Under the pieces are notes generated by a model. That model did no database searches. It had not been told where the DNA came from and saw only the letters and a list, made by a program, of their open reading frames with translations. A program made the position numbers and the translations under genes. This document shows positions 55,539 to 64,000 of a stretch of 64,000 nucleotides of DNA, in pieces. The DNA comes from Rubrivivax sp. Its GTDB lineage: Bacteria; Pseudomonadota; Gammaproteobacteria; Burkholderiales; Burkholderiaceae_C. The stretch covers positions 1 to 64,000 of the forward strand of contig JAEUPF010000072.1 in NCBI GenBank assembly GCA_016790425.1, in the 5' to 3' direction. Numbering within the stretch: the first letter of the stretch is position 1; every line of letters starts with the position of its first letter.

Positions 55539-56259
55539 ACCCGAACCTCTCCATCACCTCGCTCATCCTGCAGGCGAGCCCCGTCGTGCAGGTGGTGATC
55601 GCCGGCCTCGCGCTCACTTCGCTCATCAGCTGGGCCGTGATCTTCGCCAAGCTGTTCGGCCTGAAGCGCGTGCGCACGGGCAACGAGGGCTTCGAGCGCG
55701 AGTTCTGGTCCGGCCGCAGCCTCACCGAGATGAACCAGGCCATCGGCAGCAAGCCGCACACGGCGCCGATGGAACGCATCTTCGCCAGCGGCATGCGCGA
55801 GTTCCTCAAGCTGCGCGAACGGCGCCTGGACGCCGGCGCGCAGCTCGACGGCGCCCGCCGCGCCATGCGCGCCAGCTACCAGCGCGAGGTCGACGTCATC
55901 GAGAGCAACCTGAGCTTCCTCGCCTCGGTGGGCAGCGTCAGCCCGTACGTCGGGCTGTTCGGCACCGTGTGGGGGATCATGCATGCCTTCGTCAACTTCG
56001 GCACCTTGCAGCAGGTGACGCTGGCCAGCGTGGCACCGGCCATCGCCGAGGCGCTGATCGCCACGGCCATCGGCCTGTTTGCGGCGATCCCCGCGGTGGT
56101 CGCCTACAACCGCCTGGCGCGCGACATCGACCGCATCGCCATCCAGCTGGAGACCTTCATCGAGGAGTTCACCAACATCCTGCAGCGCAACGCCGGCGGC
56201 CAGGTGGCGGCGACGACGCAGATCCACGGCACCACCGTGGCACCCTCGGGGGCGCGCTG

Positions 56260-56260
<1 letters not shown>
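55535..56260 (+). CDS. tolQ: TolQ, Tol-Pal proton channel subunit
   Basis: This 241-residue MotA/ExbB-type protein has an N-terminal helix ([21 protein letters not shown]) and two more with the conserved [18 protein letters not shown] and [20 protein letters not shown]. With TolR it uses the proton gradient to drive TolA during envelope constriction. It overlaps tolR by 1 bp. Confidence 0.97.
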
Positions 56261-56691
<431 letters not shown>

Positions 56692-56759
56692 ATCGCGCCG
56701 CGGCGGTCTGAAGCGCAGTCGCCGCCGCCACCGGCCCTCTTCCGGCCCGCCCTGTTCCG

Positions 56760-57578
56760 ATGGACACCGAACTGCAACGCAACCCGCTCGCGCCGCGCTC
56801 GCCGGACGGCACCGGCGCCGGCATCGCCATGTCGCTGGGCGCGCACGCGCTGCTGCTGGCGGCCTTGGCCGGCGTGGTCCAGTGGCGCACGCAGACGCCG
56901 GTGGTCGCGGCGGCGGAGCTGTGGTCCAGCGTGCCCGAGGTGGCCGCGGCGCCGCCCTCACCGGCCCCGGCCCCGGCTCCTGCACCGGTACAACCCGCCC
57001 CGGCGCCGCAACCGCCGGCCCCGCCGCCGCCGGCGCCTTCGCCGCCCAAGCCCGACATCGCCGCCGAGCAGGCCGCGCAGCAGCGCGAACGCGAACGCGT
57101 CGAACGCGAACGCGAGTTGCGCGAGCAGCGCGAACGTGAACAGCGTGAACAACGCGAACGCCTGAAGCGCGAGCGCGAACAGCGCGCCGAACAGGAACGC
57201 CTGGCCGCGGCCACGGAACAGGCGCGCCAGGAGCAGCTTCGCCGCATCACCCAGGCGGCCGGCGGCAGTGGCAGCAACACCGCCGGCAGCGCCACCCGCG
57301 ACGCCGCACCATCGGCCAGTTATGTGGCGCGCCTGGCGGCGCTCATCCGCAGCAACAGCGTCTACGCCGGCGACATCGGCAACAACAACGCCGCCGAGGT
57401 GGAAGTGCGCACCGGCTCGGGCGGCACCATCCTCTCGCGGCGCCTGGTCAAGAGCAGCGGCAACCCCGCCTGGGACGACGCCGTGCTGCGCGCCATCGAC
57501 CGCACGGCGCGCCTGCCGCCGGACACCGACGGCCGCGTGCCCTCCTCGCTGCTCATCGCGTTCCGGCCGAAGGAATAG
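56760..57578 (+). CDS. tolA: TolA, cell-envelope integrity protein
   Basis: This 272-residue protein has an N-terminal helix ([18 protein letters not shown]), a Pro/Ala spacer, a long charged coiled coil of Arg/Glu/Gln repeats (about residues 105-160) and a TonB/TolA-like C-terminal domain ([26 protein letters not shown]). It bridges the inner membrane to the Pal system. It is shorter than E. coli TolA (421). tolB and pal do not follow: the next gene is on the opposite strand and overlaps the tolA end by 26 bp. Confidence 0.94.
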   Translation: MDTELQRNPLAPRSPDGTGAGIAMSLGAHALLLAALAGVVQWRTQTPVVAAAELWSSVPEVAAAPPSPAPAPAPAPVQPAPAPQPPAPPPPAPSPPKPDIAAEQAAQQRERERVERERELREQREREQREQRERLKREREQRAEQERLAAATEQARQEQLRRITQAAGGSGSNTAGSATRDAAPSASYVARLAALIRSNSVYAGDIGNNNAAEVEVRTGSGGTILSRRLVKSSGNPAWDDAVLRAIDRTARLPPDTDGRVPSSLLIAFRPKE

Positions 57579-58842
57579 CCACCTCGGCGGCAGGCGGCGC
57601 GGCGGGGTCCGCAGGCGCGGCCGGCGCGGCGGGCGCCCCGGTCGCGTGCCGCGCGACGAAAGCGCGGTCGACGTGGTCCTTCCACCACCAGACCCAGCGC
57701 CCTTCGGCGGTGAAGGCGCCGCGGCTGGCGATGGCGCGCCGGCGGCCGCACGACAGCAGGTTGAGCGTGCGCGCCGGCGGATCGTGGCGCCTGAGCGGCG
57801 CGCCCCCGGCCAAGCCGGGTGCCAGGCCGGGTGCCAGGCCGGGTGCGACGCCGGCCGAACCCGCGCCCGCGCCGGCGCCAGTGCCCGAGCAAGCGGCGCG
57901 CAGGTTGGCCACGAGCGCCGGCCCTGATGCGAGCGCGAAGCCGCCGTCGCGCGCCCGCGGCGCGTCGATGCGCGTGGCCACGTCGCCGCTGGCGAACACC
58001 TCGGGGTGCGAGCCGCTTTGCAGCGTCGGCCCGGTGACGACGAAGCCGTGCCCGTCCAGCGCCAGGCCGCTGCCGGCCAGCCACGCCGGCGCCTCGGGGC
58101 CGGTGGCCAGCACCGGCACGTCGCAGGCCACGCGGGCGCCCGAAGCCAGCACCAGCGCCTCTCGCTTCACCTCGACGCAGCGGTCGCGAAACAGCGTGAC
58201 GCGCTCGCGGTTGAGCGCCGCCTCGGCGTGCCGCGCCACGGCCGCAGGGTACTGCGGCAGCAGCCGTTCGCCGCCGGTTACCAGCGCCACGCGCCCGGCC
58301 TCGGCGCCTTCGGCCCCGGCCACCCTCATGAGCGCCAGGCGGAACTGCAGCGCCAGCGCCAACTCCACGCCCGTGGCACCACCGCCGACCACCACCACGT
58401 CGAGCGCGCGCATCGAAGCGGCGTCCAGCAGCGCCTCGAGCTGGGCGAGGAAGCGCTCGTACGGCCGCACGAAGAGCGCGTGCGCGCGCGCCCCGGGCAG
58501 GCGGTCGCGGTCCATCGTCGCGCCGGTGCCGATCGACAGCAGGTCGTACTCCAGGCGCTGCCCGTCGCTGAGCAGCACCTGGCGGCGCGCCGCGTCGAGC
58601 CCGGCGGCGCCCGCATCGACCAGCCGCACGCCGGCTGCCGCAGCCAGCGGCGCCAGCGCGATCGTCGCCTGCTCGGCGTGATAGTGCCCGGCCACCACGC
58701 CGGGCAGCATCGCCGCGTGCAGCGTGCGCGCGCCGGGGCTCACCAGCGTCACGTCGGCTGCCGCGGCCAACGGCTGCCGCGCCAGCGCGCGCAGCAGGTG
58801 CAGGTGCGCCACGCCCGCACCGAGCAAGAGCAGTCTCTTCAT
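57553..58842 (-). CDS. NDH-2-like FAD/NAD(P) oxidoreductase
   Basis: This 429-residue flavoprotein has an N-terminal FAD site (RLLLLGAGVAHLHLL), LLSIGTGATMDRD, the NAD(P) site VVVVGGGATGVELAL and GDVATRID, in the style of NADH dehydrogenase-2 and the flavoprotein fused to selenide-water-dikinase in some genomes. A tandem Ala-Pro-Gly-Leu repeat (57815-57850) sits before the C-terminal domain. The gene is convergent with tolA, overlapping by 26 bp. The electron acceptor is unknown. Confidence 0.8.
   Translation of the reverse strand: MKRLLLLGAGVAHLHLLRALARQPLAAAADVTLVSPGARTLHAAMLPGVVAGHYHAEQATIALAPLAAAAGVRLVDAGAAGLDAARRQVLLSDGQRLEYDLLSIGTGATMDRDRLPGARAHALFVRPYERFLAQLEALLDAASMRALDVVVVGGGATGVELALALQFRLALMRVAGAEGAEAGRVALVTGGERLLPQYPAAVARHAEAALNRERVTLFRDRCVEVKREALVLASGARVACDVPVLATGPEAPAWLAGSGLALDGHGFVVTGPTLQSGSHPEVFASGDVATRIDAPRARDGGFALASGPALVANLRAACSGTGAGAGAGSAGVAPGLAPGLAPGLAGGAPLRRHDPPARTLNLLSCGRRRAIASRGAFTAEGRWVWWWKDHVDRAFVARHATGAPAAPAAPADPAAPPAAEVAIPSAGTR
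57815..57850 (-). repeat. 12-bp tandem repeat, 3 copies, coding
   Basis: Two perfect copies of CCGGGTGCCAGG (plus-strand view) and a third with changes encode a Pro-Gly-Leu-Ala repeat in the NDH-2-like protein. Confidence 0.8.
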
Positions 58843-58889
58843 TGCAGGGCGAAGGGTAACGCGCTCGGCGGAGCGCCTGCCCCGGGCGC

Positions 58890-60404
58890 TCAGGTTTGCT
58901 CGGCCAGGCGCGGTGCCGCGTCCGCCAGCGCTGCCGCGCCGCGCCCGGCGTCGGCCAGCCACAAGCGCACCGCGAAGCCGGCCTCGGCGGTGAGCAGTTC
59001 CAGGCGCCCGCCGTGCACGCGCGCCACGCGGTCGGCCAAGGCCAGCCCGAGCCCGGTGAGCGCCTGGTCGGACGTGCCGGACGCCGGCGACCCCGTCGCC
59101 GCGGGTTCCGCTTCGGCCGCGGCGGCCGCCACGTCATCGAGCGCCAGCGCCTGCCGCAGGTGCGCCAGGCGGTCGGCGCTGACGCCGGGGCCATCGTCGG
59201 CCAGCGTGATGTGCGCTTCGTGCACCTGCACGCGCACGCGCCGCGCCCCGTGCCGCACGGCGTTGTCGAGCAGGTTGATCAGCGCCGCGGCCAGCAAGTC
59301 GGCATCGGCCAGCGGACGCGGCAGCCGCGCGCCCGGCCCGGCGCCGGCCGGCCGCACGATCTCGAGCACCAGACCCTCCAGCGGCACGCGCGCCAGCAGC
59401 GCCTCCACGTCCACCGGTGAGCGCTTCAGTTCGCCGCCGCTGCGGAACAGCGCCAGCAGCGCCGTCACCACGTGCGAAAGGCGTGTCGTCGCGCCGCGCA
59501 TGCGCGCCAGCCGCCCTTGCAGCGCTGCCGGCGCCTCGCGCTGCGCCACCGCGAGCTGCGCTTCCAGGCCGGCCAGCGGCGTGCGCAGCGCGTGCGCGGC
59601 GTGGGCACTGAAGGCCCGCTCGGCGGCAGCGTTGGCCGCCAGCCGCTCGCCCATCTGCTGCACCGCTTCGTGCACCGGCGCCAGTTCCTGCAAGGCCGGC
59701 GGCGGCAGCGGCGCGGCACGGTGCAGCGGGTCGTAGCGCGCCAGCACGTCGCTGAGGTCGGCCAGCGGCTGTGTCTCGCGCGCCAGCCGCCGGCGCAGCC
59801 AGGCCAGCAGCAGCAGCGTTGCCAGCAGCGCCACGCCGATCGTGCCGGTGGCCACTTCGAGCGCCGCCTCGAAGCGTTCGCTCGCCTGTTGCGCCACCAG
59901 CAGCCAGCGCCCTTGCGCCAGCGGCCGCATCCGCACGCGCCAGGCGCCGGCGGCGCCGCCGTTGCCCAGGCGGGCGGCACCGCGAGTGGCGGCAGCCGCG
60001 CTGCCGCCGGGAGCCGGCGGCAGCAGCAGCCGCTCGCGCGGCGCGCTGGCCGAGCGCAGCAGCACCCGGCCTTCGGCGTCCAGCAACTGCCAGGCGAACG
60101 GCAGGTCGTCGGCGTCGGAAGCCAGCGGCACCGGCGAGCGCGCCGTGTCGCCGGCGGCCGCGGCGATCACCATCGGCGTGATCGCCTCGGACTGCAGCAC
60201 CACCGCCAGCGCCTCGCTGGTGGCAACGAGCCCGTCGTCCAGCAGTTCGTTGACCTCGTGGTGCAGCCACACCGCCAGGCCCACCGTCGTGACGCCCATC
60301 CAGATGGCCGCCAGCAGCAGCACGAAGCGTGACAACCGCCGCCGCAGCGAGGGCACGGCGGCGGCGGCGGCAGCCGCGGGCTGCAGCGGCGCGCCCGGGT
60401 TCAC
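58890..60404 (-). CDS. Sensor histidine kinase, QseC/PmrB type
   Basis: This 504-residue kinase starts at GTG 60404, overlapping the regulator stop. It has a transmembrane helix (FVLLLAAIWMGVTTVGLAVWL), a periplasmic domain of about 140 residues, a second helix (VATGTIGVALLATLLLLAWL), the H-box HALRTPLAG, the N-box INLLDNAVRHG and DDGPGV. It is partner of the regulator at 60401 and divergent from the phosphoethanolamine transferase, which it likely controls. Confidence 0.92.
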   Translation of the reverse strand: MNPGAPLQPAAAAAAAVPSLRRRLSRFVLLLAAIWMGVTTVGLAVWLHHEVNELLDDGLVATSEALAVVLQSEAITPMVIAAAAGDTARSPVPLASDADDLPFAWQLLDAEGRVLLRSASAPRERLLLPPAPGGSAAAATRGAARLGNGGAAGAWRVRMRPLAQGRWLLVAQQASERFEAALEVATGTIGVALLATLLLLAWLRRRLARETQPLADLSDVLARYDPLHRAAPLPPPALQELAPVHEAVQQMGERLAANAAAERAFSAHAAHALRTPLAGLEAQLAVAQREAPAALQGRLARMRGATTRLSHVVTALLALFRSGGELKRSPVDVEALLARVPLEGLVLEIVRPAGAGPGARLPRPLADADLLAAALINLLDNAVRHGARRVRVQVHEAHITLADDGPGVSADRLAHLRQALALDDVAAAAAEAEPAATGSPASGTSDQALTGLGLALADRVARVHGGRLELLTAEAGFAVRLWLADAGRGAAALADAAPRLAEQT

Positions 60405-61078
60405 TTCGGCTCCGTGATGCGGTAGCCGAGGCCGCGCACGGTGTCGATGAGCTCGCGGCCCAGCTTGCGCCGCAGGGCGGACACATGCACTTCGAGCGCG
60501 TTGCTCTGCACATGCGTGTCCATGCCGAGCACCAGGCGGTCCAGCTCCGACTTGGTGACGACGCGGCCGGCGCGGCGCACCAGCGCTTCGAGCACGGCCC
60601 ACTCGCGCGCCGTCAGTTCCACGCGCTCGGCACTGCCGTCGCCGGCGGTGCGCCAGACGCCGCGCGCCGCCACATCGACCTGAACGCCGCCGAAGTCCTG
60701 CCGCGGCGCCGCCGGCGCAGCGCTGGCGCGGCGGAGCACGGCGCGCAGACGCGCCAGCAGTTCCTCGGGAGCGAACGGCTTCACCAGGTAGTCGTCGGCG
60801 CCGCTGTCGAGGCCGCGGATGCGGTCGGCCAGGCGGTCACGCGCCGTCAGCAGCAGCACCGGCCGCGCATCGCCGATGGCGCGCCGGGCGCGGATCCAGT
60901 CGACGCCCGAGCCGTCGGGCAACTGCCAGTCGACCAGCAGCGCGTCGAACGGCTCGTCTTCGAGCGTGTGCGCGGCCGACAGGTGCGTGCACCACTCCAC
61001 CACGTGGCCTTCGGCGCGCAGGTAGTCGCGCAGGCCATCGCCGAGCAGCGAGTCGTCTTCGAGCAGCAAGAGCCGCAT
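60401..61078 (-). CDS. OmpR-family response regulator (PmrA/QseB-like)
   Basis: This 225-residue protein has a receiver domain (LLEDDSLLGDGL, phospho-Asp in ALLVDWQLPDGSG, Lys in DYLVKPFAPEELLARL) and an OmpR/PhoB winged helix ending EVHVSALRRKLG and TVRGLGYRI. The gene is divergent from the phosphoethanolamine transferase, with two 6-5-6 direct repeats between them. Confidence 0.94.
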   Translation of the reverse strand: MRLLLLEDDSLLGDGLRDYLRAEGHVVEWCTHLSAAHTLEDEPFDALLVDWQLPDGSGVDWIRARRAIGDARPVLLLTARDRLADRIRGLDSGADDYLVKPFAPEELLARLRAVLRRASAAPAAPRQDFGGVQVDVAARGVWRTAGDGSAERVELTAREWAVLEALVRRAGRVVTKSELDRLVLGMDTHVQSNALEVHVSALRRKLGRELIDTVRGLGYRITEPK

Positions 61079-61112
61079 GGCCGCCGATTGTCGCCGCCAC
61101 GGTGGCGGCGAT

Positions 61113-61129
61113 CTTCAGGCGTTCTTCAG
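61113..61129. promoter_or_regulatory. PmrA-like box 1 (CTTCAG-N5-CTTCAG)
   Basis: Two identical hexamers CTTCAG at 61113-61118 and 61124-61129 are spaced by 5 nt, the geometry of PmrA/QseB operators. It lies between the regulator and its likely target. Confidence 0.55.
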
Positions 61130-61158
61130 GCGCACGCCATAAGGCGGCATCGACCGGC

Positions 61159-61175
61159 CTTCACCCCTGCTTCAG
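61159..61175. promoter_or_regulatory. PmrA-like box 2 (CTTCAC-N5-CTTCAG)
   Basis: CTTCAC at 61159-61164 and CTTCAG at 61170-61175, again with a 5-nt spacer and on the same strand as box 1, 46 bp downstream and 22 bp before the eptA-like start. Confidence 0.5.
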
Positions 61176-61197
61176 CACCAACGGTGATACTTCGAAC

Positions 61198-62928
61198 ATG
61201 CTTTCCGTGCCCGGGCGCGCTCGCCAGCGCAACATGTTCCTGTCGCGCCTGGCCGCCGGGCCGTGGCAGCGCGAGCGCGTGCTGCTGCTGGCCAGCCTGT
61301 TGCTGCTGCTGGTGGGCAACCGGCGCTTCCTGGCGCAGGCGCTGGCCGGCCGTGAAGCGCTCGATCCTTCGGCGTGGGGCTTCGGGCTGGCCCTCGCGGC
61401 CGGGCTCGTGGCCCTGAACTTCCTGCTGCTGGCCTTGGTCGCCTGGGGGCGGCTGTTCAAGCCCGCCGTCGTGCTGATGTTCGTGCTCGCCGCGGGCACC
61501 GCGTTCTTCGCCGACAGCTACGGCACCGTCATCGACCCGGCGATGCTGCGCAACGCGATGCACACCTACTGGGGCGAAGCGCGCGAACTGCTGGGCGGGC
61601 GCTTGCTGCTGTGGCTGCTGCTGGGTGCGGCGCTGCCGGCGTGGCTGTTGTGGCGGCTGCCGTTGGCGCCGCGCGCCTGGCCGCGCGCGCTGGCCGTGCG
61701 CGCCGGGTCGATCGCGCTGGCACTGGTGGTGCTGGTGGGCGCCATCTGGGCGGTGTTCCAGCCGCTGTCTTCGCTGATGCGCAACCATCGCGAGCTGCGC
61801 TACCTGGTGACGCCGGGCAACGTGCTGTGGTCGGCGGCGGTGGTGGCACGCGGCTCGAACCAGCCCGCGGCCGGCCCGTTGCTGGCCGTGGGCACTGATG
61901 CGGCGCCCGGCCCGACGCTCCTGCGCGCGCCGCGCCCGCGCCTGGTGGTGCTGGTGGTCGGCGAGACGGCACGGGCGGCGAACTGGGGGCTGAACGGCTA
62001 CGCGCGCCAGACGACGCCCGAGCTGGCGCGCCTGCCGCTGGTGAGCTTCCCCGACGTGACCAGCTGCGGCACCGACACCGAGACCTCGCTGCCGTGCATG
62101 TTCGCGGCCACCGGGCGCCGGCAGTACGACGAGCGCCGCATCCGCGGCAGCGAGAACGTGCTGCACGTGCTGGCGCGCGCCGGCGTGGGCGTGCACTGGC
62201 GCGACAACCAGGCCGGCTGCAAGGGCGTGTGCGCCGGCTTCCCGCAGGACACCGTGGCCTCGCTGGCGCCGCCGGGCCTGTGCAACGACGGCCACTGCCT
62301 CGACGAAGGCCTGCTCGCCAACCTCGAAGCGCTGCTGCCCGGGCCTCGCCCCGACGCCGCGGGCGCGGGGCAGCCGCAGCCGGCGCGGTTCATCGTGCTG
62401 CACCAGCTCGGCAACCACGGCCCGGCGTACTACCGGCGCGTGCCGCCGGCGTTCAAGCACTTCGTGCCCGCCTGCGAGCAGGACGACCTGCGCCGCTGCG
62501 ACGCCAGCGCCATCGTCAACGCCTACGACAACGCGCTGCTCTACACCGACCATGTGCTGGCCAGGCTGATCGCGCAACTGCAAGCGCGCGAGGGCACGCT
62601 GGACAGCGCCGTGCTGTACGTTTCCGACCACGGCGAATCGCTCGGCGAACACGGCTTGTTCCTGCACGGGGTGCCGTTCGCCTTCGCGCCCGACGTGCAG
62701 ACGCGGGTGCCGATGTTCCTGTGGTTCTCGGCCGGCTTCCCCGGCGCGCGCCAGCTCGACGCCGCCTGCCTGGCGCGCCGCGCCGGGCGCGAACCCGCAA
62801 GCCACGACAACCTGTTCCACACGTTGCTGGGCCTCTTCGACGTGCGCACCACGGCGCGCGAGGCCCAGCTCGACCTCACCGAGGGCTGCACCGCCGCCAG
62901 CGCAGAGGTCGTCGCGCGCCAGCCCTGA
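61198..62928 (+). CDS. eptA: Lipid A phosphoethanolamine transferase, EptA-like
   Basis: This 576-residue enzyme has five transmembrane helices and a periplasmic alkaline-phosphatase-type domain: VVLVVGETARAANWGLNGY, TSCGTDTETSLPCMFA with the nucleophile Thr, YVSDHGESLGEHGLFLHGVP with metal ligands. It would add phosphoethanolamine to lipid A and lower polymyxin sensitivity. ATG 61198 is chosen; another at 61234 is possible. It is coupled to the PAP2 gene by TGATG and divergent from the two-component system. Confidence 0.93.
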   Translation: MLSVPGRARQRNMFLSRLAAGPWQRERVLLLASLLLLLVGNRRFLAQALAGREALDPSAWGFGLALAAGLVALNFLLLALVAWGRLFKPAVVLMFVLAAGTAFFADSYGTVIDPAMLRNAMHTYWGEARELLGGRLLLWLLLGAALPAWLLWRLPLAPRAWPRALAVRAGSIALALVVLVGAIWAVFQPLSSLMRNHRELRYLVTPGNVLWSAAVVARGSNQPAAGPLLAVGTDAAPGPTLLRAPRPRLVVLVVGETARAANWGLNGYARQTTPELARLPLVSFPDVTSCGTDTETSLPCMFAATGRRQYDERRIRGSENVLHVLARAGVGVHWRDNQAGCKGVCAGFPQDTVASLAPPGLCNDGHCLDEGLLANLEALLPGPRPDAAGAGQPQPARFIVLHQLGNHGPAYYRRVPPAFKHFVPACEQDDLRRCDASAIVNAYDNALLYTDHVLARLIAQLQAREGTLDSAVLYVSDHGESLGEHGLFLHGVPFAFAPDVQTRVPMFLWFSAGFPGARQLDAACLARRAGREPASHDNLFHTLLGLFDVRTTAREAQLDLTEGCTAASAEVVARQP

Positions 62929-63653
62929 TGCGCACCAGCACCCACGCCAACCTCGGCACCAGCCACCGGCCGTTCGTGCTGGCGGCGCTGCTGGCGTTGC
63001 CCTTGCTTCTGGCCTGGGACGCCAGCGGCGCCGATCTGCCGGTGACGCGCCTGTTCGCCACGCCGGCCGGCTTCGCGTGGCGCAACAACTGGTGGCTCAC
63101 CACCGTGCTGCACGACGGCACGCGCATGCTCTCATGGGTGCTGGCGCTGGCCCTGGCGCTGAACGTGTGGTGGCCGCTGACGCCTTCGCTGACGCGGCGC
63201 GAGCGCGGCTGGTGGCTCATGGCCACGCTGGCCGGGGCCGCGGTGGTGCCGCTGGTGAAGCAGCAAAGCCTCACCAGCTGCCCCTGGGACCTGGGCGAAT
63301 TCGGCGGCCTGGCGCACTACGTGCCGCACTGGCTGCAGCTCGGCCCGGGCGGCTTGTCCGACGGCGGCGGCGGCCGCTGCTTCCCCTCGGGACACGCCAC
63401 CAGCGCCTTCGCGTTCTTCAGCGGCGCCTTCGCCCTGCGCCGCGCGCACCCGGTGGCGGCTCGGGTCTGGCTGTGGATCGTCATCGCGGCCGGGCTGCTC
63501 CTGGGCGCCGTGCAGCTCGTGCGCGGCGCGCACTACGCCAGCCACACGCTGTGGAGCGGCTGGCTGTGCTTCAGCGTGAACGTTGTGCTGGCGCGCTGGG
63601 TGGTCGTACCGGCAGCGCCCGGGGCAGCGGCCATCGAAGCGGCGGCGCCGTAG
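62928..63653 (+). CDS. PAP2-family membrane phosphatase
   Basis: This 241-residue membrane protein has several transmembrane helices and the PAP2 motifs: KQQSLTSCPWD, CFPSGHATSAF and RGAHYASHTLWS. It is likely a lipid-phosphate phosphatase, possibly acting on undecaprenyl pyrophosphate or on the diacylglycerol product side of EptA action. It is translationally coupled to eptA, a pairing found in several proteobacteria. Confidence 0.9.
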   Translation: MRTSTHANLGTSHRPFVLAALLALPLLLAWDASGADLPVTRLFATPAGFAWRNNWWLTTVLHDGTRMLSWVLALALALNVWWPLTPSLTRRERGWWLMATLAGAAVVPLVKQQSLTSCPWDLGEFGGLAHYVPHWLQLGPGGLSDGGGGRCFPSGHATSAFAFFSGAFALRRAHPVAARVWLWIVIAAGLLLGAVQLVRGAHYASHTLWSGWLCFSVNVVLARWVVVPAAPGAAAIEAAAP

Positions 63654-63687
63654 CGGCCGCCGCGGCCCTCGCGAACGGCAGCGCCCC

Positions 63688-64000
63688 TCACGAACCGGCG
63701 GCGCCGTAGCCGCCGCCGCCGGGGGTCTCGATGACGAACACGTCACCGCGGGCCATCTCGGCCGAGCCGATGTGGGCGAGCTTCTCGACGCGCCCGTCGC
63801 TGCGCTCGATGCGGTTGATGCCGCCGGCGCCGGGTGCGCCGCCGGCCATGCCGAACGCCGGCACGGTGCGCCCGTTGCTCAGGATGCTGGCCGTCATCGG
63901 CTCGAGGAAGCGCACGCGGCGCACGCCGCCGTCGCCGCCGCGGTGCCGCCCGGCGCCGCCGCTGCCGGCGCGGATGGCGTAGCTTTCCAGCAGCACCGGG
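63688..64000 (-). CDS. 5-oxoprolinase/hydantoinase B domain, 3' part
   Basis: The frame is open at the window edge, and the last 103 or so residues are visible: YAIRAGSGGAGRHRGGDGGV, FLEPMTASILSNGR, GGINRIE and the ending FVIETPGGGGYG. This is the C terminus of the hydantoinase B/ATP-dependent 5-oxoprolinase family. It is convergent with the PAP2 gene. The full length and domain make-up are not visible. Confidence 0.88.
   Translation of the reverse strand, partial: PVLLESYAIRAGSGGAGRHRGGDGGVRRVRFLEPMTASILSNGRTVPAFGMAGGAPGAGGINRIERSDGRVEKLAHIGSAEMARGDVFVIETPGGGGYGAAGS

Noticed and set aside
61126..62820. 564-codon minus-strand open frame opposite eptA
   Set aside because: Arg/Gln/His-rich shadow; the plus strand has clear sulfatase-fold motifs.

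Overview
The window is a GC-rich (about 73%) chromosomal stretch from a betaproteobacterium, most likely Burkholderiales of the Rubrivivax/Leptothrix/Ideonella type. The clues are the gene content and order (ribD-ribBA-ribH-nusB, ybgC-tolQRA, glyA-nrdR), the tightly packed genes with ATGA/GTGA start-stop overlaps, and the TAGAAT-like -10 boxes. I see no tRNA, rRNA, CRISPR array, insertion sequence or prophage gene. Coding density is about 93%, and most of the window is core genome.

Layout. 1-3.5 kb: the 3' end of a HerA-like ATPase, a START-type protein, and an ECF sigma factor coupled to a cupin protein. 3.7-24.5 kb: a large accessory locus that I read as an aryl-polyene (APE/xanthomonadin-type) pigment cluster. 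Its forward arm (3682-19682) encodes an ACP, a small membrane protein, an adenylating ligase fused to an ApeI-like dehydratase, an LpxL-like acyltransferase, a LolA-like carrier, an MMPL exporter, a methyltransferase, two ketosynthase/partner pairs, an ApeP-like dehydratase, a ketoreductase and a halogenase-like flavoprotein. Its reverse arm (24495-19723) encodes a UbiE-like methyltransferase, a second halogenase-like flavoprotein, a MipA/OmpV outer-membrane protein, a PlsC-like acyltransferase and a GT2 glycosyltransferase. The arms converge on a hairpin at 19700-19720. 24.7-36.5 kb: glnS, a DUF3016 protein, a divergent cytochrome P460/HxlR pair, an FKBP isomerase, a DUF808 membrane protein, a class V aminotransferase, a YgiQ radical-SAM protein and an ABC exporter. 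36.8-41.5 kb: ubiD, a lytic transglycosylase, a ZTP (pfl) riboswitch with glyA, and nrdR. 41.7-47.1 kb: a type IV minor-pilin operon without pilY1. 47.1-52 kb: riboflavin synthesis genes, nusB and an aminotransferase. 52.2-57.6 kb: a Ser/Thr kinase with PEGA domain plus lipoprotein, then ybgC-tolQRA. 57.5-64 kb: an NDH-2-like flavoprotein, an OmpR-type two-component system divergent from a phosphoethanolamine transferase and a PAP2 phosphatase, and the 3' end of a 5-oxoprolinase/hydantoinase B gene.

How it fits together. In the pigment locus the ligase would load an aryl acid, the KS/KR/DH set would extend it to a conjugated polyene on the ACP, the flavoproteins and methyltransferases would decorate the aryl head, the acyl- and glycosyltransferases would attach it to a lipid or sugar anchor, and the LolA/MMPL/MipA proteins would move it to the outer membrane. 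The most notable points are the two halogenase-like flavoproteins, both with the WxWxIP motif, inside an APE locus; the ligase-dehydratase fusion; the glyA riboswitch; two 6-5-6 direct repeats in front of the phosphoethanolamine transferase; and many in-frame tandem minisatellites in protein linkers.
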